A stretch of 64,000 nt of DNA, from positions 7,664,596-7,728,595 of the forward strand of contig JALIGW010000010.1 in the NCBI GenBank assembly GCA_023053685.1, given 5' to 3'. The stretch comes from Diadophis punctatus similis. Its lineage: Eukaryota; Chordata; Lepidosauria; Squamata; Dipsadidae. Below are positions 32,783 through 45,494 of this stretch, piece by piece. Every line of letters starts with the position of its first letter. Positions within the stretch are counted from its first letter, which is position 1. The notes beneath the pieces are model-generated. The model saw only the letters and a list, made by a program, of their open reading frames with translations. It was not told where the DNA came from and did not search any database. A program made the translations under genes and the position numbers.

Positions 32783-35712
32783 TTTTTTTTCCAATTTTTT
32801 TTCTTTTTTCTCCACAACTTCATATACAATTCAATACACATATACCTTAAAATATTATAATGAAATACATAGTTTTACATTATAATCAATCATTCAAAAA
32901 TCAATATCTTATTCAACACTTGCATCATCAATCATCAGTCTGTTCTACCTTTTTACACTCCCCTCTCTATCTCCATCTTCTCCTCCTACTTTCTTACTCC
33001 TTCACTCCTCCTCTACCTCTCTCTACTCCTTCTCTTCCTCCCCTTCTACTTCCTTTCACCCTCTTAACCTTTCCCTGAGTGCTTTTCATATTAACTCATC
33101 TTATATTTGACAGACTGATGACAATCTCAAAAATAAACTAGTCGTGTCTCTTCTATATAAAATGTTTTTATTATTATTATATCATTTCTTTGTATAAAAT
33201 ACTTTGTTCTAGGTATATGCTGCTAATTCCATAAAAAAGAAAAAAAAGAAAAAATCTAATTTTGTCATCTGGGATTTTACCAGTTAATTTCAAATTTTCC
33301 TTCCAGCTTCACCGCTATTAATTTAATTTCCCAAAATAGTTATTATTTCTCCTGCTTCTTAATTTTAAGCCATATTGTTTCCTCTACTTCTTTAGTCTCT
33401 TTAGTCATCGTTTATGTTTCTTACCCTCCATTTCTATCAAAAACTAAATGCCCAATTATACATTTCAATTTCTCATATTGATCATCAAAATTCTTTCTAA
33501 GCAATTTCCACTCAATTCAACTTTAGAAATATTTTTTTTAATTTTGCAATTAAACAATCTCATATATAAAAAAATAATACACAGTCATAATTCATTTCCA
33601 TTATTTCTGATTCTATATTCCTGCATCATTACAAGTATTAAATTAAATCAAAAAATTAGTCTAGCTCTTATCAGTTCCATCTCTTACATTTAAACAAATC
33701 AAAAAGAAGAAAAGGAAAAGAAAAAAGGAAAGAAAAAGTCCAAATGATTTAATTTTCCAATTTTTAGCTTAATAAATTTAAAGATAATAAACAATCATAG
33801 TATGTCTTTTTTATTTTTAACATTAAAATAGTTTCCCTTAAATTCTAATAATCATATTTATCATTCATATTTATCATATTAATTATCATTGTTTTATTTA
33901 TATTCTTCCAAATCATTTAATTCTTAAATAATATTACCTATATAAAAAAAACAAAGGATAAAATAAAAATCTTAATTCCTTATAAAATAATTATATTAAT
34001 TCTATATATCAAAATTCTAAATGGTTAACATTCTTATCACAATTAAATCTAATCTAATAATTAGAAAAAGAAAGAAAAAAGATAGAGAAAGAAAGAAAAG
34101 GAAACCATTTCTATAATATATCAACGCCTTTATCCATTCCCTTTTGATTTCCCAACTACTTCCATTTTATATCTATTTTTTCTCCATCCCCATTTCCTTA
34201 ACTTATTTCCCTTCTTTCGTTTACTCTTATACCAATAAGTTCTCATTTCCCACACCCTTTTTCCTTTATAAGATCTACTATCTGTATGTATCTAGTTTTC
34301 CCCATTCCTTTTTTAACTTTATGTATCTCAAAATCCTCTTCTTCAATCTGAACATAATCATGTTTTAATATCTTTATCTCTATTATCACTGTTAACCCCA
34401 GTGGAATCATAATAAGTATCAACATAATCATTAATCAGCATTGCATTGTCAGTATTCTTTTCCTGTTCATCATCATCATTTATAATATTTTCATCAATCT
34501 TCTTTTCTTCTTCTGTTACCTTTTCCATTTTTTCCCACTTCATTCTTTCCTTTCTCAAGTGTTCCAATTCCAAAAGAACTTCTAAGATCTTTAAAGAGAT
34601 CTTTCAAAAACCCAGCCAATTCTTCATAGTCAATTTCCTTCATGTCTTTGAAATCACAATTTCCAAGCTTAACCAAATTCAATCTATCATCAAAGTTCAT
34701 TCAAGGATGCCACCAGTTCTTAATAATCGCTAATCTCCATGTCTCAAAGTCACAAATCACTAATTTTCACAGTCCATCCAGCTGCTAACAAATATTTATT
34801 TCACAGCCTGTTATAATTTACAAGTTTGTACTTTGGTAGTTGAAAAACCAGTTCCTTCTGTTCTTTTGTTATTAACATCTGTTCATGTTCATTCTTATCC
34901 AAGTCAACCCAAAACAATTCCTTTCAGACAATAACAAATTTGCAGTCTGTTTTATATTTCCTCAACTCACAGAAATGTTTTTCTTATTCAAGGTTAACAG
35001 CTGTCCAAACATCCAAAAAGATATTCCATCACAAGAATAATTCTTCCAACCATCAGATGGCACTCTCCAATCAAGTTTCCCAGCTCTACTTTTCCTGTTT
35101 TAATTTTTCCGTTTTTAGTCAAATCCAATCCAAATTTTCCCTTCCAAGTTTATTTTCCAATTCTTATTCCTTTAACAAATTGCTTTGGACAAGCAATGTC
35201 CAAATCCTTAATAGTTGGGCTTTAATTACAAATCCCTTTAATTTTGTTGCACCATTGTATCCATATTTAACAGCCGCTCCTTGATTTCCGGTCCTTTTGT
35301 TCCCCTTTTAAATTGAAAGGTTTCTTTTAAAATGTTCTTTTGGCAATGTGACTCACCAACCTCCGTCTTCTTCAACTTTGACTCCTCCAGCACTTAACTT
35401 GAAATTTTTGTTTCCCAGATGACTCCAACCTCGCTTGTTCAATCTTACCAATGTGACCGCAGCGGCTAGGGACGACACTTAGAGGTCGTCTTCCGATCGC
35501 TGCCAGTCGAGGAGACAAAGCCGGCTCCCTGGGGGGTTTGCAGCCCCCCCCAGTCCACCAGCAGGTGCTCCTCTTCTTCACCACCCCTCCAGGGTGGATC
35601 TGACCTGGTCCTGACCAGACCAGGTCCCCGGACGACGCGGATTCGGGGATTCCCCGTGGAGCACGGGGAAACTCCATAGCGCCGCTGCGTTGGCCACGCC
35701 TTCTCCTCTGGA
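32783..35712 (-). mobile_element. L1-derived element without ORF2 (HAL1-like)
   Basis: Flanked by a perfect 12-bp duplication TGAGCTATTCTT (32771-32782 and 35713-35724). Read on the minus strand, it has a GC-rich 5' region (about 35420-35712), a middle part with short acidic, Lys/Glu-rich frames (34358-34700), a long AT-rich part, a polypurine tract (about 32950-33065) and a short A-rich tail, as in an L1 3' UTR. No endonuclease or RT is recognisable. It is about 2.9 kb. An ORF1-only L1 derivative is the best reading; the middle frame is not clearly L1 ORF1. Confidence 0.6.
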
Positions 35713-36652
35713 TGAGCTATTCTTAATTTCCAACTCCTGTTGAGGAATTTACCCCAGAAATCAACATCTTTCTGAAAACGAGACTCTAAAAAAGGAGGTG
35801 GTTTCTATTCACCCCTCTAGAATGGCAGCGACTAAATACATGAGCTGTTGACCTGAGCGAAGGAGAAAAAAGCACTTGGTAAAAATAGACCTTTAACGGG
35901 TTGGCGTTCCAGGTGGTTTGCTTGTGGATATTTTGTCAGCTTTATGGATATTTAAGATACTATTTTTGATATATAGTATATATTGTAATCCTGGAAAGCG
36001 AACTTTGCAGAAGTGAAAGTTGGATGTGGATTCGGGTGAAAGTAGAGAAATAGAGTAAGGGTGCCACCTTCTGGTGCAACCGGTCAAGCAAAGGGAGAAG
36101 GCCTTGAACAACCTGATGCAATACAAAAGGCTTGGAACTGAACTGATAAGATTAATTGGGTGCTGTCCTGTGGAACTAACACTTGCAAACTGCTTACACT
36201 GGATACTTAGAAACAGATGGGGAAGACATAGAAATTTGTCCTTGAGATCATTTGACTCTTTGTGGATTACAAATATATTGGACAGTGAAATTTGGACTCA
36301 ACTTGAAGCTAAGTGGAGACTTTTTGTACTGCTGAATAGAGGTGACGTGCAACTACTGGGGGTTTTTTTGTGGGCCTTGCAGATTACAAATACCATTTCC
36401 TACAAGAAGAATAAGTGAATTAAGAGGGATATTGAAGAGACTACTTGGACATTCTAGATACAATTTGAGTGGAATTTAGAGTTAAAGTTAAAGTTAAAAG
36501 ATAGTGAAATTAGTTGAGGATTGAAAGGGAGGGGGGAAATTGTGGGGGAAAGAGCATTACTGGTTAATATTAAAAAGGGCACGAAGAGGGAGTGGAGAAT
36601 CTGGGAGAAACTTGAAGGGTGATGGGGCACCTTATCTAAAGTTGCTGATATA

Positions 36653-37297
36653 TTGATAAAGTTCAAAATGTCAAATTCAAACCTATCTAAATTAGGGGGG
36701 GAAACTGGATCGGCACCATCATCTGCCCCATCATCAGCAACGTCAAGCCCTTTAAGTCAAGGGTCAATAGAAAGCCTAATTCAACAGGAAAAAATGAACA
36801 CAATTCAAAACAATATGCAAACATTGTTCCAATCGCTACAAGAGGCCATAACCAAGAACCATAATGAAATAATGACTGAGATAGGTGAGATGAGAACTGA
36901 GATGGGAGAGATTAAGGGAAAAATGCAAAGTATGAATGAAAAACTGGGGACTTTTCAGCAAATGCTAACCAAAAATGAAGAAAAGATTAAAATAATTGAA
37001 GAAAAGTCAGAACAAGTAGGAAAAAAACCAGAGGAAATGAATCAGAGACTAACACAGGCTAATAAAGAACTTGAAGGAACTGTAATTCAGTTGCAAATGG
37101 AAAAGGCCGAACACTTCTTGAGGTTTCAGAATATCGAGGAAGGGAAAGAAAACATAGCTGAGTTGATGGTAGATCTATTGGTTCAAATATTACACATAAC
37201 AACACATGAGATGAGTGCGGAAATAGACAAAGTGTTCAGAATTCACACTAGCTATGCTAAAAAGAACAAACTCCCAAGGGGGGAGGGGTACATTTAA
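36653..37297 (+). pseudogene. L1 copy B ORF1
   Basis: A 214-codon frame with a Ser/Pro/Ala-rich start, a long coiled coil (about residues 45-150, with repeated GEMRTEMGEIKGKMQ-type heptads) and the start of an RRM-like region near LRFQNIEEGKEN. It stops early compared with a full L1 ORF1 of roughly 300 or more residues, and the C-terminal domain is lost. Confidence 0.7.
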
Positions 37298-37300
37298 GAT

Positions 37301-38030
37301 TCATGAAAAAAAACCTACTATCAATTAACATTAATGGATTAAATTATCCCATGAAAAGGAGAAGACTTTACAAAACTGCAAAAAATGGACTTAGACATAA
37401 TTTGCTTACAAGAAGTACATATCAAAAGACAATATAATAAACTCTTAGGAATTGGGAAACTATATTTCTCGCTGGCACAACAAAAGAAAAGGGTGGTGGT
37501 CTTATACATCAAAGAAATAATAAAAGCCAAATCTATATACGCAGACGAAGAAGGGAGAATATTAATGGTGGCAGTAATAATAAACCACAAACAGGTACTC
37601 TTGACAGTAATATACTGTATACATCAAACAACAAGCAAGAAGATTTTTATGGGAAACTCCAGGAGAAAATGGCAGAACTGGACTATGAAAACATTTGTCT
37701 AATAGGAGACTTTAATGCAATCACAGATGTAAAGCTAGATTACAGAAGCAGTAAAATAAATAAAAAGGCAAGGAAAACCCTACCAAAGTCTTTCTTTAAA
37801 CTGGTGGAGGAAATGAACATTCAAGATATATGGAGAGAAAGAAATCTGGAGAAAAACCAATAAACATACTACTCAAATAGCCATCAATCCTGGTCAAGGA
37901 TAGACATGGCATGGATGACACCAGAACTAAGTACTAATGTACAGGAAATAGAAATAGAAACAAATATATGGACAGACCACAACTCAGTCAAGATTAAATG
38001 GAAAGTATATAAGAAAAGAGATGGATGTTG
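37301..38030 (+). pseudogene. L1 copy B ORF2, endonuclease only
   Basis: Frameshifted APE endonuclease: LLSININGLN (usual NVNGL), DIICLQEVHI, ICLIGDFNAI, SWSRIDMAW and TDHNSVK. The key motifs are recognisable in three frames. Sequence after residue ~240 is not L1 RT but AT-rich tail. Confidence 0.75.
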
Positions 38031-38861
38031 AATCATTTATGAATATAATGCATATTATTATTATGCATATTTTTATATAATATACTAAAAGTAATAGCTA
38101 GATATAAAGATTAGATGGTGAAAGATGGTGACACTATGTATGTTTTAATGATATTGTTATTGTCATTGGAATGGGGGACTAAAATATTGAACAACTAAAT
38201 AATGAAGACCTATATTTTATGACAAATATGTATAACTGTTCATGTATTGATATTGATATATATTCATATATAGCTGTGGTAGAGAACATCGCATGCCAGG
38301 TAGACGTCCATCCCAAGACCCAAGCCGAATGGAGACCCGGAGGTGGGATCCAGCTGATGGAGAAGGACCTGCTGGGACAAGCAACCCTTCCAGACCCACT
38401 GACAGATCGCTCCGTCACCACTTCCCGAGAATCAAGAGCTACTATCTTGGAATGGAGGTCAACTGGAGCAATCGATCTAAGTGAGACTGGAGAGTGGTAG
38501 TATCAAACCTCGATGCAAAGCCAGACCTTCCGGAGACTACCTGACCAATTCAAGCAGCTGAATATTGGACAGGAAGCCCAAGATCAACCAGCGCTGCAAA
38601 TACCTCCCCAGAGGGACTGATCTACCCGAGCTTCGAGCCCATCAACCCTGGGTTTGACACAACTGATCAACGAAAGAAGCCCTCCCAGGACAGCCTAGTC
38701 TACTGCTGCTGAAGCTCAAGCAGCCAGCCCTCCGGCACCAAGTTTATCTCGTACCAGGCAGCGAAGCCAGCAGAGACACCACCAGCACTCCTCCATAGCC
38801 ATGTTTCCCACCAGCTAACCAAATACCCCCCGGATGGGCGTTTTACCCTGGCCGAGGATGG

Positions 38862-39577
38862 TTGCGAGACCGGGACCAAAGAATTGCAGCCCAGGCACCG
38901 GCACCACAGCCACAACCACCTCCTGCCAGAGCGAATGCACCCCCACCCTTTAAGCCAGTTTTTGATGGGACTGCTAGTAAGCTTGCTTTCTTCCTAAATT
39001 GGGCCTGGTCTTACATCGATCATCATGGGGATGAGTTCCATAATGACAGCAAGATTATCTCCATCTTGGGCGACAACTTAGAAGATGAAGCATCAGAGTG
39101 GTTTACCCAACTCCATGATGAAGGTGCCCGGGAGTTGGATAATGTGGATGACTTCCTGCGAGAGCTGCGAGCTCAATTTGAGGATTCCTCTCGTACCCAA
39201 GAAGCGGAGGCAGGGATTAAAATGATAAAGCAAAGGGGTCGGCCCACAAAAGAAATTGTGCAAGAGTTCCGCCGCCTGGCAGGGAGGTTAAGAAATTGGC
39301 CCGAACGAATTCTCATGCATTACTTCAAAGAATGCCTGGACGAGGAATTAATAAAAAAATGTTTATGCAGAGCACCAGGAGAATGAATCCAAGAGTGGTA
39401 CCGGGTGACCATTGCCATGGATAATGAAATAAGACAGCATCGCCAGAGAAGCAGCCCCAGAGACAACTCGGTCGTCGCACCACCCCTCGTCAAATAGAAG
39501 AACGCCCCAGGGCGACTGCAACCAACCCCATCAAATGCTTCCAATGTGGACAACAGGGCCATCAAGCCTCGGAGTGT
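38862..39577 (+). pseudogene. Gypsy gag (capsid and zinc knuckle)
   Basis: The frame at 38862-39386 encodes a capsid-like domain (KLAFFLNWAWSYIDHHGDEF, EASEWFTQLHDEGAREL, DDFLRELRAQFEDSSRTQEA). The frame is broken near 39387, and a CX2CX4HX4C zinc knuckle CFQCGQQGHQASEC is read at 39536-39577 in another frame. It is homologous to the better preserved gag at 63007-64000. Confidence 0.85.
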
Positions 39578-39749
39578 TTGGTGTCAGCACCCACTCCAGC
39601 CAAACCGAAAAGGACTCCCAGAAAACCGGCCGAGAAAAGGAAGTTCATCTGCCAAGCCGTGAAGGTCCCCGTCTGATGCTACAAGAGAGACAGGAACTCC
39701 GGCCCCCAATGGGCCAATAATACAAAGTGTAGACAGCGAACATGACCAG

Positions 39750-40100
39750 ATGGTAAGTGAAGCCATCCGCCCCTTTCTAATAAAAGTGAGATTAACCATG
39801 CCCAGAACAGGGACCCATGGGGACATAGAGACCATCATAGATATGGGCTGCACCCACTGTCTCATCAGTCCGGCCACAGTAGAAAAATTGGGGATAAATA
39901 CAAAAACCCGTGAAAAATCCCATCCAATTTGAACAAGTAGATGGGTCATTAATAGGAGCCAACCTGCCACGCTTGTTACTGAAGAGCTTAAAGTAGAGAT
40001 GGGAAAGCACTGGGAGTTAATTCGCTTCATAGTAATGCCAAAAATGACAGAGACAACCATCTTGGGCCTTGCCTTGTTAGACAAATGGTGTCCCACAATT
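39750..40100 (+). pseudogene. Gypsy protease remnant
   Basis: The IETIIDMGCTHCLIS segment is the retropepsin active-site region. The expected D-S/T-G reads D-M-G. A frameshift follows near 39930, and the frame continues with ELKVEMGKHWELIRFIVMPK and ILGLALLDKW. Confidence 0.7.
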
Positions 40101-40844
40101 ACTGTACTTGGGAAGGTGGCTATCGGAAACTCAAACTAGCACTCAGCCCTGAACCGCCTCCAAACCCATCAGATGAATGGGCTAACAGGCAGTAAACCCC
40201 TGCTGATTGAAGTGAAGTGACAGCGGCATTATTAGAACATCCCCCTGGAACTCCTCGATTCCCAGGGAATACAGAGACTTGGCAAAAGCCTTTAGCGAAG
40301 AAGAATGCAATATGTTACCCACCACCACCAACCCACAAACTGCGTGACAGAAGTTACCAAAACCAAAAATGTATTCCATGACCCCTAAAGAGATGGAAGA
40401 GCTAAGGGAGTACATTGATTCTAACCTGGCTAGAGGTTTTATACAGCCAGCTAAGTCCAGGATAGCTGCCCCTGTGTTATTCAAAGAGAAGAAGATGCGG
40501 GGATGAGGCTATGTGTTGATTTTAAAGGAATAAGCGCTGTGTGCAAACACAACAACTACCCCTTACCCCTCATGAAAGATATGTTGGGGCATCTGGCAAA
40601 AGGCAAAGTATTCACTAAACTCGATCTCCGAGAGACGTATTACCGCATATGAATAAAAGGAGATGAATGGAAAACCGCTTTTAACTGCCCCTTAGGAAGT
40701 TTCCAATTCAGGGTGATGCCATTTGGATTACAGGGAGCCCCTGGAGTTTTCATGCAACTGATAAATGAGGTTCTGCATGAGCACCTGTATAAAGGGGTTC
40801 TTGTTTACTTACATGACATTCTCATGTACACTGAAACCCTAGAA

Positions 40845-41235
40845 CCATGATGGTGAACCTATGGCACGCGTGCCCAAAGTGGCACACAGAGCCATGTTGC
40901 CTGGCACGCGCAGTGTCGCCCATTCCTCTTGCAGGTTTCTGGCATCCATGCGTGCGCGACGATCAGCTGGCCTTCGTGCATGCGGCAGTGCCAGAAACTG
41001 GAAGAGCTAGTTTTCTGTTTTCCTGCGTGAACATGTGTGCCGGCAAGCTGATTGTTGTGTGCGTATGCGTGCCAGAAACCTGTAAGACTAGCTGGCCGGT
41101 GCACATGTGTGTGCTGGAAACCAGAACTTCATTTTTGGGCGTACGCATGCGCCCTGGGTTGTGGCCCAGACGTGTGTGTGTGTGCGCCTGCGCTCCCTTT
41201 TTCGCACTCAGTGCCGAAAAGGTTCACCATCACTG
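40845..41235. mobile_element. Non-autonomous hAT transposon in Gypsy RT
   Basis: Ends CCATGATGGTGAACC and GGTTCACCATCACTG, with the perfect duplication CCCTAGAA (40837-40844 and 41236-41243). Same family as 9524-9905. Non-coding. Confidence 0.93.
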
Positions 41236-41342
41236 CCCTAGAAGAATATGTGAAACTGGTTCAGCAAGTGTTAAAGAAATTATTGGCAGCCAAGCTCTAT
41301 GTAAAATTATCAAAATGCGAGTTTCACAAAAATGGTTTAGAC

Positions 41343-41876
41343 CCGTGGTGGCGAACCTATGGCACGCGTGCCAGAGGTGGCACGCGGAGCCATAGAAGCC
41401 GGCACGCGAGGGTTGCCCACCGGCAAACCGGAAGTGCGAAAAAACGCACTTCCGGTTTGCCGGTGTGCTGTTTTTTGCACTCCGGAGGGTTCAGGGAAGC
41501 TCCCTGAAGCTCCGGAATGCAAAACTACAAAACAGACAAACCGGAAGTGCACTTTTCCGCACTCCCGGTTTGTCCGTTTTGTAGTTTTTTGCATTCCGGA
41601 GCTTCAGGGAGCTTCCCTGAACCCTCCAGAGTGCAAAAAACAGCATACCGGCAAACCGGAAGTGCGTTTTTTCGCACTTCCGGTTTGCCGGTTTCGTCGT
41701 CCCAGGCTCCGGTAAGCATTTGCGCGGGGGTGGGGGGGTGTGCGCATGCGCAGGGGGCAGCATGGGGGGGTGTTGTGCGCATGTGTGGGGGGGAGGGAAT
41801 GGGTGTGGGCACGCGAGCGCGCGCAAGCGCCCCCCCCTTTTTTGGCACGCGAGCCTAAAAAGGTTCGCCACCACTG
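41343..41876. mobile_element. Non-autonomous hAT transposon with internal hairpin
   Basis: Ends CCGTGGTGGCGAACC and GGTTCGCCACCACTG, with the perfect duplication GTTTAGAC (41335-41342 and 41877-41884). A ~275-bp internal inverted repeat (about 41417-41693) contains four copies of a CCGGAAGTGC-type motif and nested smaller hairpins. It lies 99 bp from the hAT at 40845-41235. Confidence 0.94.
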
Positions 41877-43568
41877 GTTTAGACTATCTTGGTTAGCCCA
41901 TATCAAACCAGAGGGTGGAAATGGACCCAGGGAAAGTAAAAACAGGCTTAGATTGGCAACCCCCACACACCTGAAAACAATTGCAAAGTTTTCTGGGGTT
42001 CGCAAATTTTTACTGCCAGATGACAAACAACAACAACAATAACAACAAGAGTTGGAAGGGACCTTGGAGGTCTTCTAGTCCAACCCTCTGCTTAGGCAGG
42101 AAACCCTTCATCACTTCAGACAAATGTTATCCAACATCTTCTTAAAAACTTCCAGTGTTGGAGCATTCACAAGTTCTGGAGGCAAGCTGTTCCACTGATT
42201 AATTGTTCTAACTGTCAGGAAATTTCTCCTTAGTTCTAAGTTGCTTCTCTCCTTGTTTAGTTTCCACCCATTGCTTCTTGTTCTACCCTCAGGTGCTATG
42301 GAGAATAGTTTGACTCCCCCTTCTTTGTGGCAACCCCTGAGATATTGGAACACTGCTATCATATCTCCCTTAGTCCTTCTTTTCATTAAACTAGACATAC
42401 CCAGTTCCTGCAACCGTTCTTCATATGTTTTAGCCTCCAGTCCCCTAATTATCTTTGTTGCTCTTCTCTGCACTCTTTCTAGAGTCTCAACATCCTTTTT
42501 ACATCATGGCGACCAAAACTGAATGCAGTATTCCAAGTGTGGCCTTACCAAGGCATTATAAAGTGGTATTAACACTTCACGTGATCTTGATTCTATCCTT
42601 CTGTTAATGTAGCCTAGAACTGTGTTGGCTTTTTTGGCAGCTGCTGCACACTGCTGGCTCATATTTAAATGGTTGTCCACTAGGACTCCAAGGTCCCTCT
42701 CACAGTTACTACTGTTGAGCAAGGTACCACATATACTGTACCTGTGCATTTTGTTTTTCTTGCCTAAATGTAGAACATTACTTTTTTCACCATTGAATTT
42801 CATTTTGTTAGATAGTGCCCAACGTTCAAGTCTGTCAAGACCCTTCTGTATCTTGAGCCTATCTTCTGGAGAGTTGGCTATTCCTGCCAGTTTGGTGTCA
42901 TCTGCAAATTTGATGAGTTCCCCATCTATTCTCTCATCCAAGTCATTGATGAAGATGTTGAAGAGTACTGGGCCTAAAACAGAGCCTTTGGGGTACTCCA
43001 TACTTCCCTCCAGAGATTGTTCGAACTCTGTTCAAATGATTGGGTTTGCTAATATATGAACAAGCCACAAATCAATGTTTATCTGTGTATTGCTTTAAAT
43101 GCATTGTAGGCTGATTACTATAAAAGGAAGCAAGAGAGCATGCTCAGGATGATGATTGATGATGATGATTGATGACTGTGTGATGTGTGTTCTGGAGTGT
43201 GACTCTCTCTGCTGATTATCTCTGCTACTTCACTGTTGAGTAATTGACTTTGTGACTGTGTGAAATTACTGTGAAGAGCTGCTGTGAAAAGAGTAACTAT
43301 CTGTGATAGTGTAGATTTGATTGTTAGCTGTAATCTTTGTTTGTTAGTTATAACAAAGATAGGCAAGAAGAAGAATCTTCGCATTGTCTGATTTACTGTG
43401 TATGACTTGGACTTCCCAATGAACTTTGCTACTACTTTAAGTAAACTATTTGTAAATACTAAACATATCTGTTTATTGACTGAATAGCATTCATATCAAA
43501 CTGCAACACCACAACCACAATCACATTTCGCTGTGTACGTGCTCAACAGCACAATACCTCCTTAACAT

Positions 43569-43583
43569 TGGTTATGGGCCCAG
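43569..43583 (+). promoter_or_regulatory. Copia primer-binding site (half initiator tRNA-Met)
   Basis: TGGTTATGGGCCCAG, one base after the left LTR, is complementary to the anticodon stem-loop of initiator tRNA-Met, not to its 3' end. Drosophila copia uses this internal half-tRNA priming. Confidence 0.75.
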
Positions 43584-43685
43584 GTCCCAAAGGAGTAGTG
43601 ATAGTGGTTTGTTGCTAGTAAAAAGATACTGAGTGTGGAAATTCAGTTTTAATATTCAGAAAGTTAAAGAAGTATTACATCAATA

Positions 43686-44819
43686 ATGGCTCAAGCAAAG
43701 TCAACTTATCTATCAATGATAACCCGGCTGGATGCGACTAACTATGTTACTTGGTCTACTAAATGTAGCCTACTTTTGAGAAATGAAGGCTTATGGACTT
43801 CGATGACAAATCCACCAGATACAACAGGTTGGGATCCAACAAAAGATGAAGACGCAAAGAAGCTAGCTGAATTTAAACGAGACAATGATAGAGCTTTAAG
43901 CATAATTGGACTAACACTAAATGACCAGCAGCTTGTACATATTCATGGAGAGGAGTCTGCTGGAAAGCGTTGGGACATATTAAAAAAGATATATGTACAA
44001 GAAAGTGTGGGTGCACACATACAAGAGTCCAGAAGACAAGAAGATAGAAAATTGATGAGAACAAAACATCCACAAGAAGAGAAGACATCTTCTAATGTTT
44101 ATTTTGTTAGAAAATGCTATACTTGTGGGGCTAGAGGACATATAGCTAAGTTTTGTAAAAAGAATAAAAAGCAGAATGTCAGAAATGAACAGAGAGAACA
44201 CAAAAATGTTGGTTTAACTATGCCTAACGTAACTGATAAAATAAACCATAATTTATGGGTGATAGATAGAGGGGCTACAAATTGTATAACAAACAATAAG
44301 GAAAAGTTTGCAAAGATGGAGAAAAGTAGTCAATATGTTGCGTTAGCAAATGGTTGGAAGATGAAAGCTAGTGGAGAAGGAAATGCATATTGTTTAGGAA
44401 TTAATGAAAAACTGCCAATGCTTTATATGCCTAGACTGGTTTATAATCTATTATCTGTGAAAGTATTAGTTAAAACAGGTTATACTGTATCATTTATGGA
44501 TGATAACTGTCAAATCCAAAAAGAAGATAACAATGTTATAGCTAAATTAGAAAATGGTTTATTTTTACTGCATGAAAATCCAGTAGAAAATGCTAATTCG
44601 GTTTTTGAGAACAAACAACCACATAACAACTGTATTCACTTACTTCATAGACAAATGGAGTATTTGAATTTTAAATTGTTGCAGAAAACTTGGAGTTGGC
44701 TAATGGTATTAAACTACAACCATGTTCTAAATATCTTAATTGCAATGCCTGTAATCAGGAGAAAAGTAAAGTTACTCCTGCTAATAGATATAATGGATTC
44801 AAAACTACAGCATCATTAG
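43686..44819 (+). pseudogene. Copia gag-protease and start of integrase
   Basis: A 377-codon frame: Copia gag N-terminus (DATNYVTWSTKCSLLLRNEG), zinc knuckle CYTCGARGHIAKFCKK, protease LWVIDRGATNCIT (usual D-S-G reads D-R-G), then LPMLYMPRLVYNLLSV and the integrase zinc-binding start (HLLHRQMEYLNF). A frameshift near 44690 ends the useful frame. Confidence 0.88.
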
Positions 44820-45494
44820 TTGTAGTGTTTGTAGATCTAATTGGACCAAAGAAACCAAGTATGGGTGGAGCTTGTTATATTCTGAGTATTCTAGATCATT
44901 ATTCTCGATATGGTTTTTGCTACTTGATAAAATCTAAGTCAGAAACATATCAAACTTTCTCAAATTGGTTGAGATTTGTAGAGAGAAAACAGAAGAATAA
45001 GGTAGTAAATGTTGTAACAGATAACGGAACGGAATTCACAAATAGTAAGTTTGTTAATTTGTTAGCAAGAGCTGGAATAGAGCACAGAGGTTCTGCTCCT
45101 CAACATAATTCATACGTTGAGAGACGAGGGCAAACGCTACAAGCCATGATTAGAACGATGATCACAGACTCTGGTCTGCCAGATCAGTTGTGGGGAGAGG
45201 CACTTATGTGCGCTAACCATATAATGAACAATGCGGTAAATGCTACAACGGGAGATTCCATTTACTAGATGGTATGGCAGAAAACCTGGATTATTTGCAT
45301 GTATTTGGTGCACCAGCTTGGGTGCATATTCCAACAGAAGTAAGAAAGAAGGGTCAACATAGAGCTAAATTAATGTATTTTGTTGGTTATGATAGGAATC
45401 ATAAAGCTTTCAGATTCTGGGACAAAGGCATTAGAAATACTTATAACAGTGCAAGTGCCAAGTTTATGGAACATGTGGGATGGAGTAAATTAGA
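44690..45494 (+). pseudogene. Copia integrase
   Basis: DDE integrase core: VVVFVDLIGP (D), NVVTDNGTEFTNSKF (D) and NSYVERRGQTLQAM (E) at 44690-45268, so the triad is present. A stop at 45268 is followed by a frame continuing HVFGAPAWVHIPTEVRKKGQ to 45494. Integrase inserts the cDNA; here the broken frame would prevent it. Confidence 0.85.

Larger units (their letters stand above)
30866..38273 (+). mobile_element. L1 LINE copy B, lacking the ORF2 RT, with nested insertions
   Basis: A 5' UTR (interrupted by a hAT at 31076-32191 and an L1 derivative at 32783-35712), ORF1 (36653-37297), the ORF2 endonuclease (37301-38030) and an AT-rich 3' part. The reverse transcriptase is absent. CTGTGGTAGA (10 bp) occurs at both borders (30856-30865 and 38274-38283) and is the likely target duplication, although no clear poly(A) precedes the right copy. 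It is inserted at the junction of the duplicated Gypsy leader. Confidence 0.65.
40380..42019 (+). pseudogene. Gypsy reverse transcriptase, split by two hATs
   Basis: RT motifs in order: LRLCVDFKGISAV, KLDLRETYYRI followed by an in-frame TGA, NCPLGSFQFRVMPFGLQGAP, and VLVYLHDILMY, where the catalytic YLDD reads YLHD. The gene resumes between and after the hATs (41244-41334 and 41885-42019), ending at RKFLLP. It continues at 61439. Catalytically dead. Confidence 0.85.
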
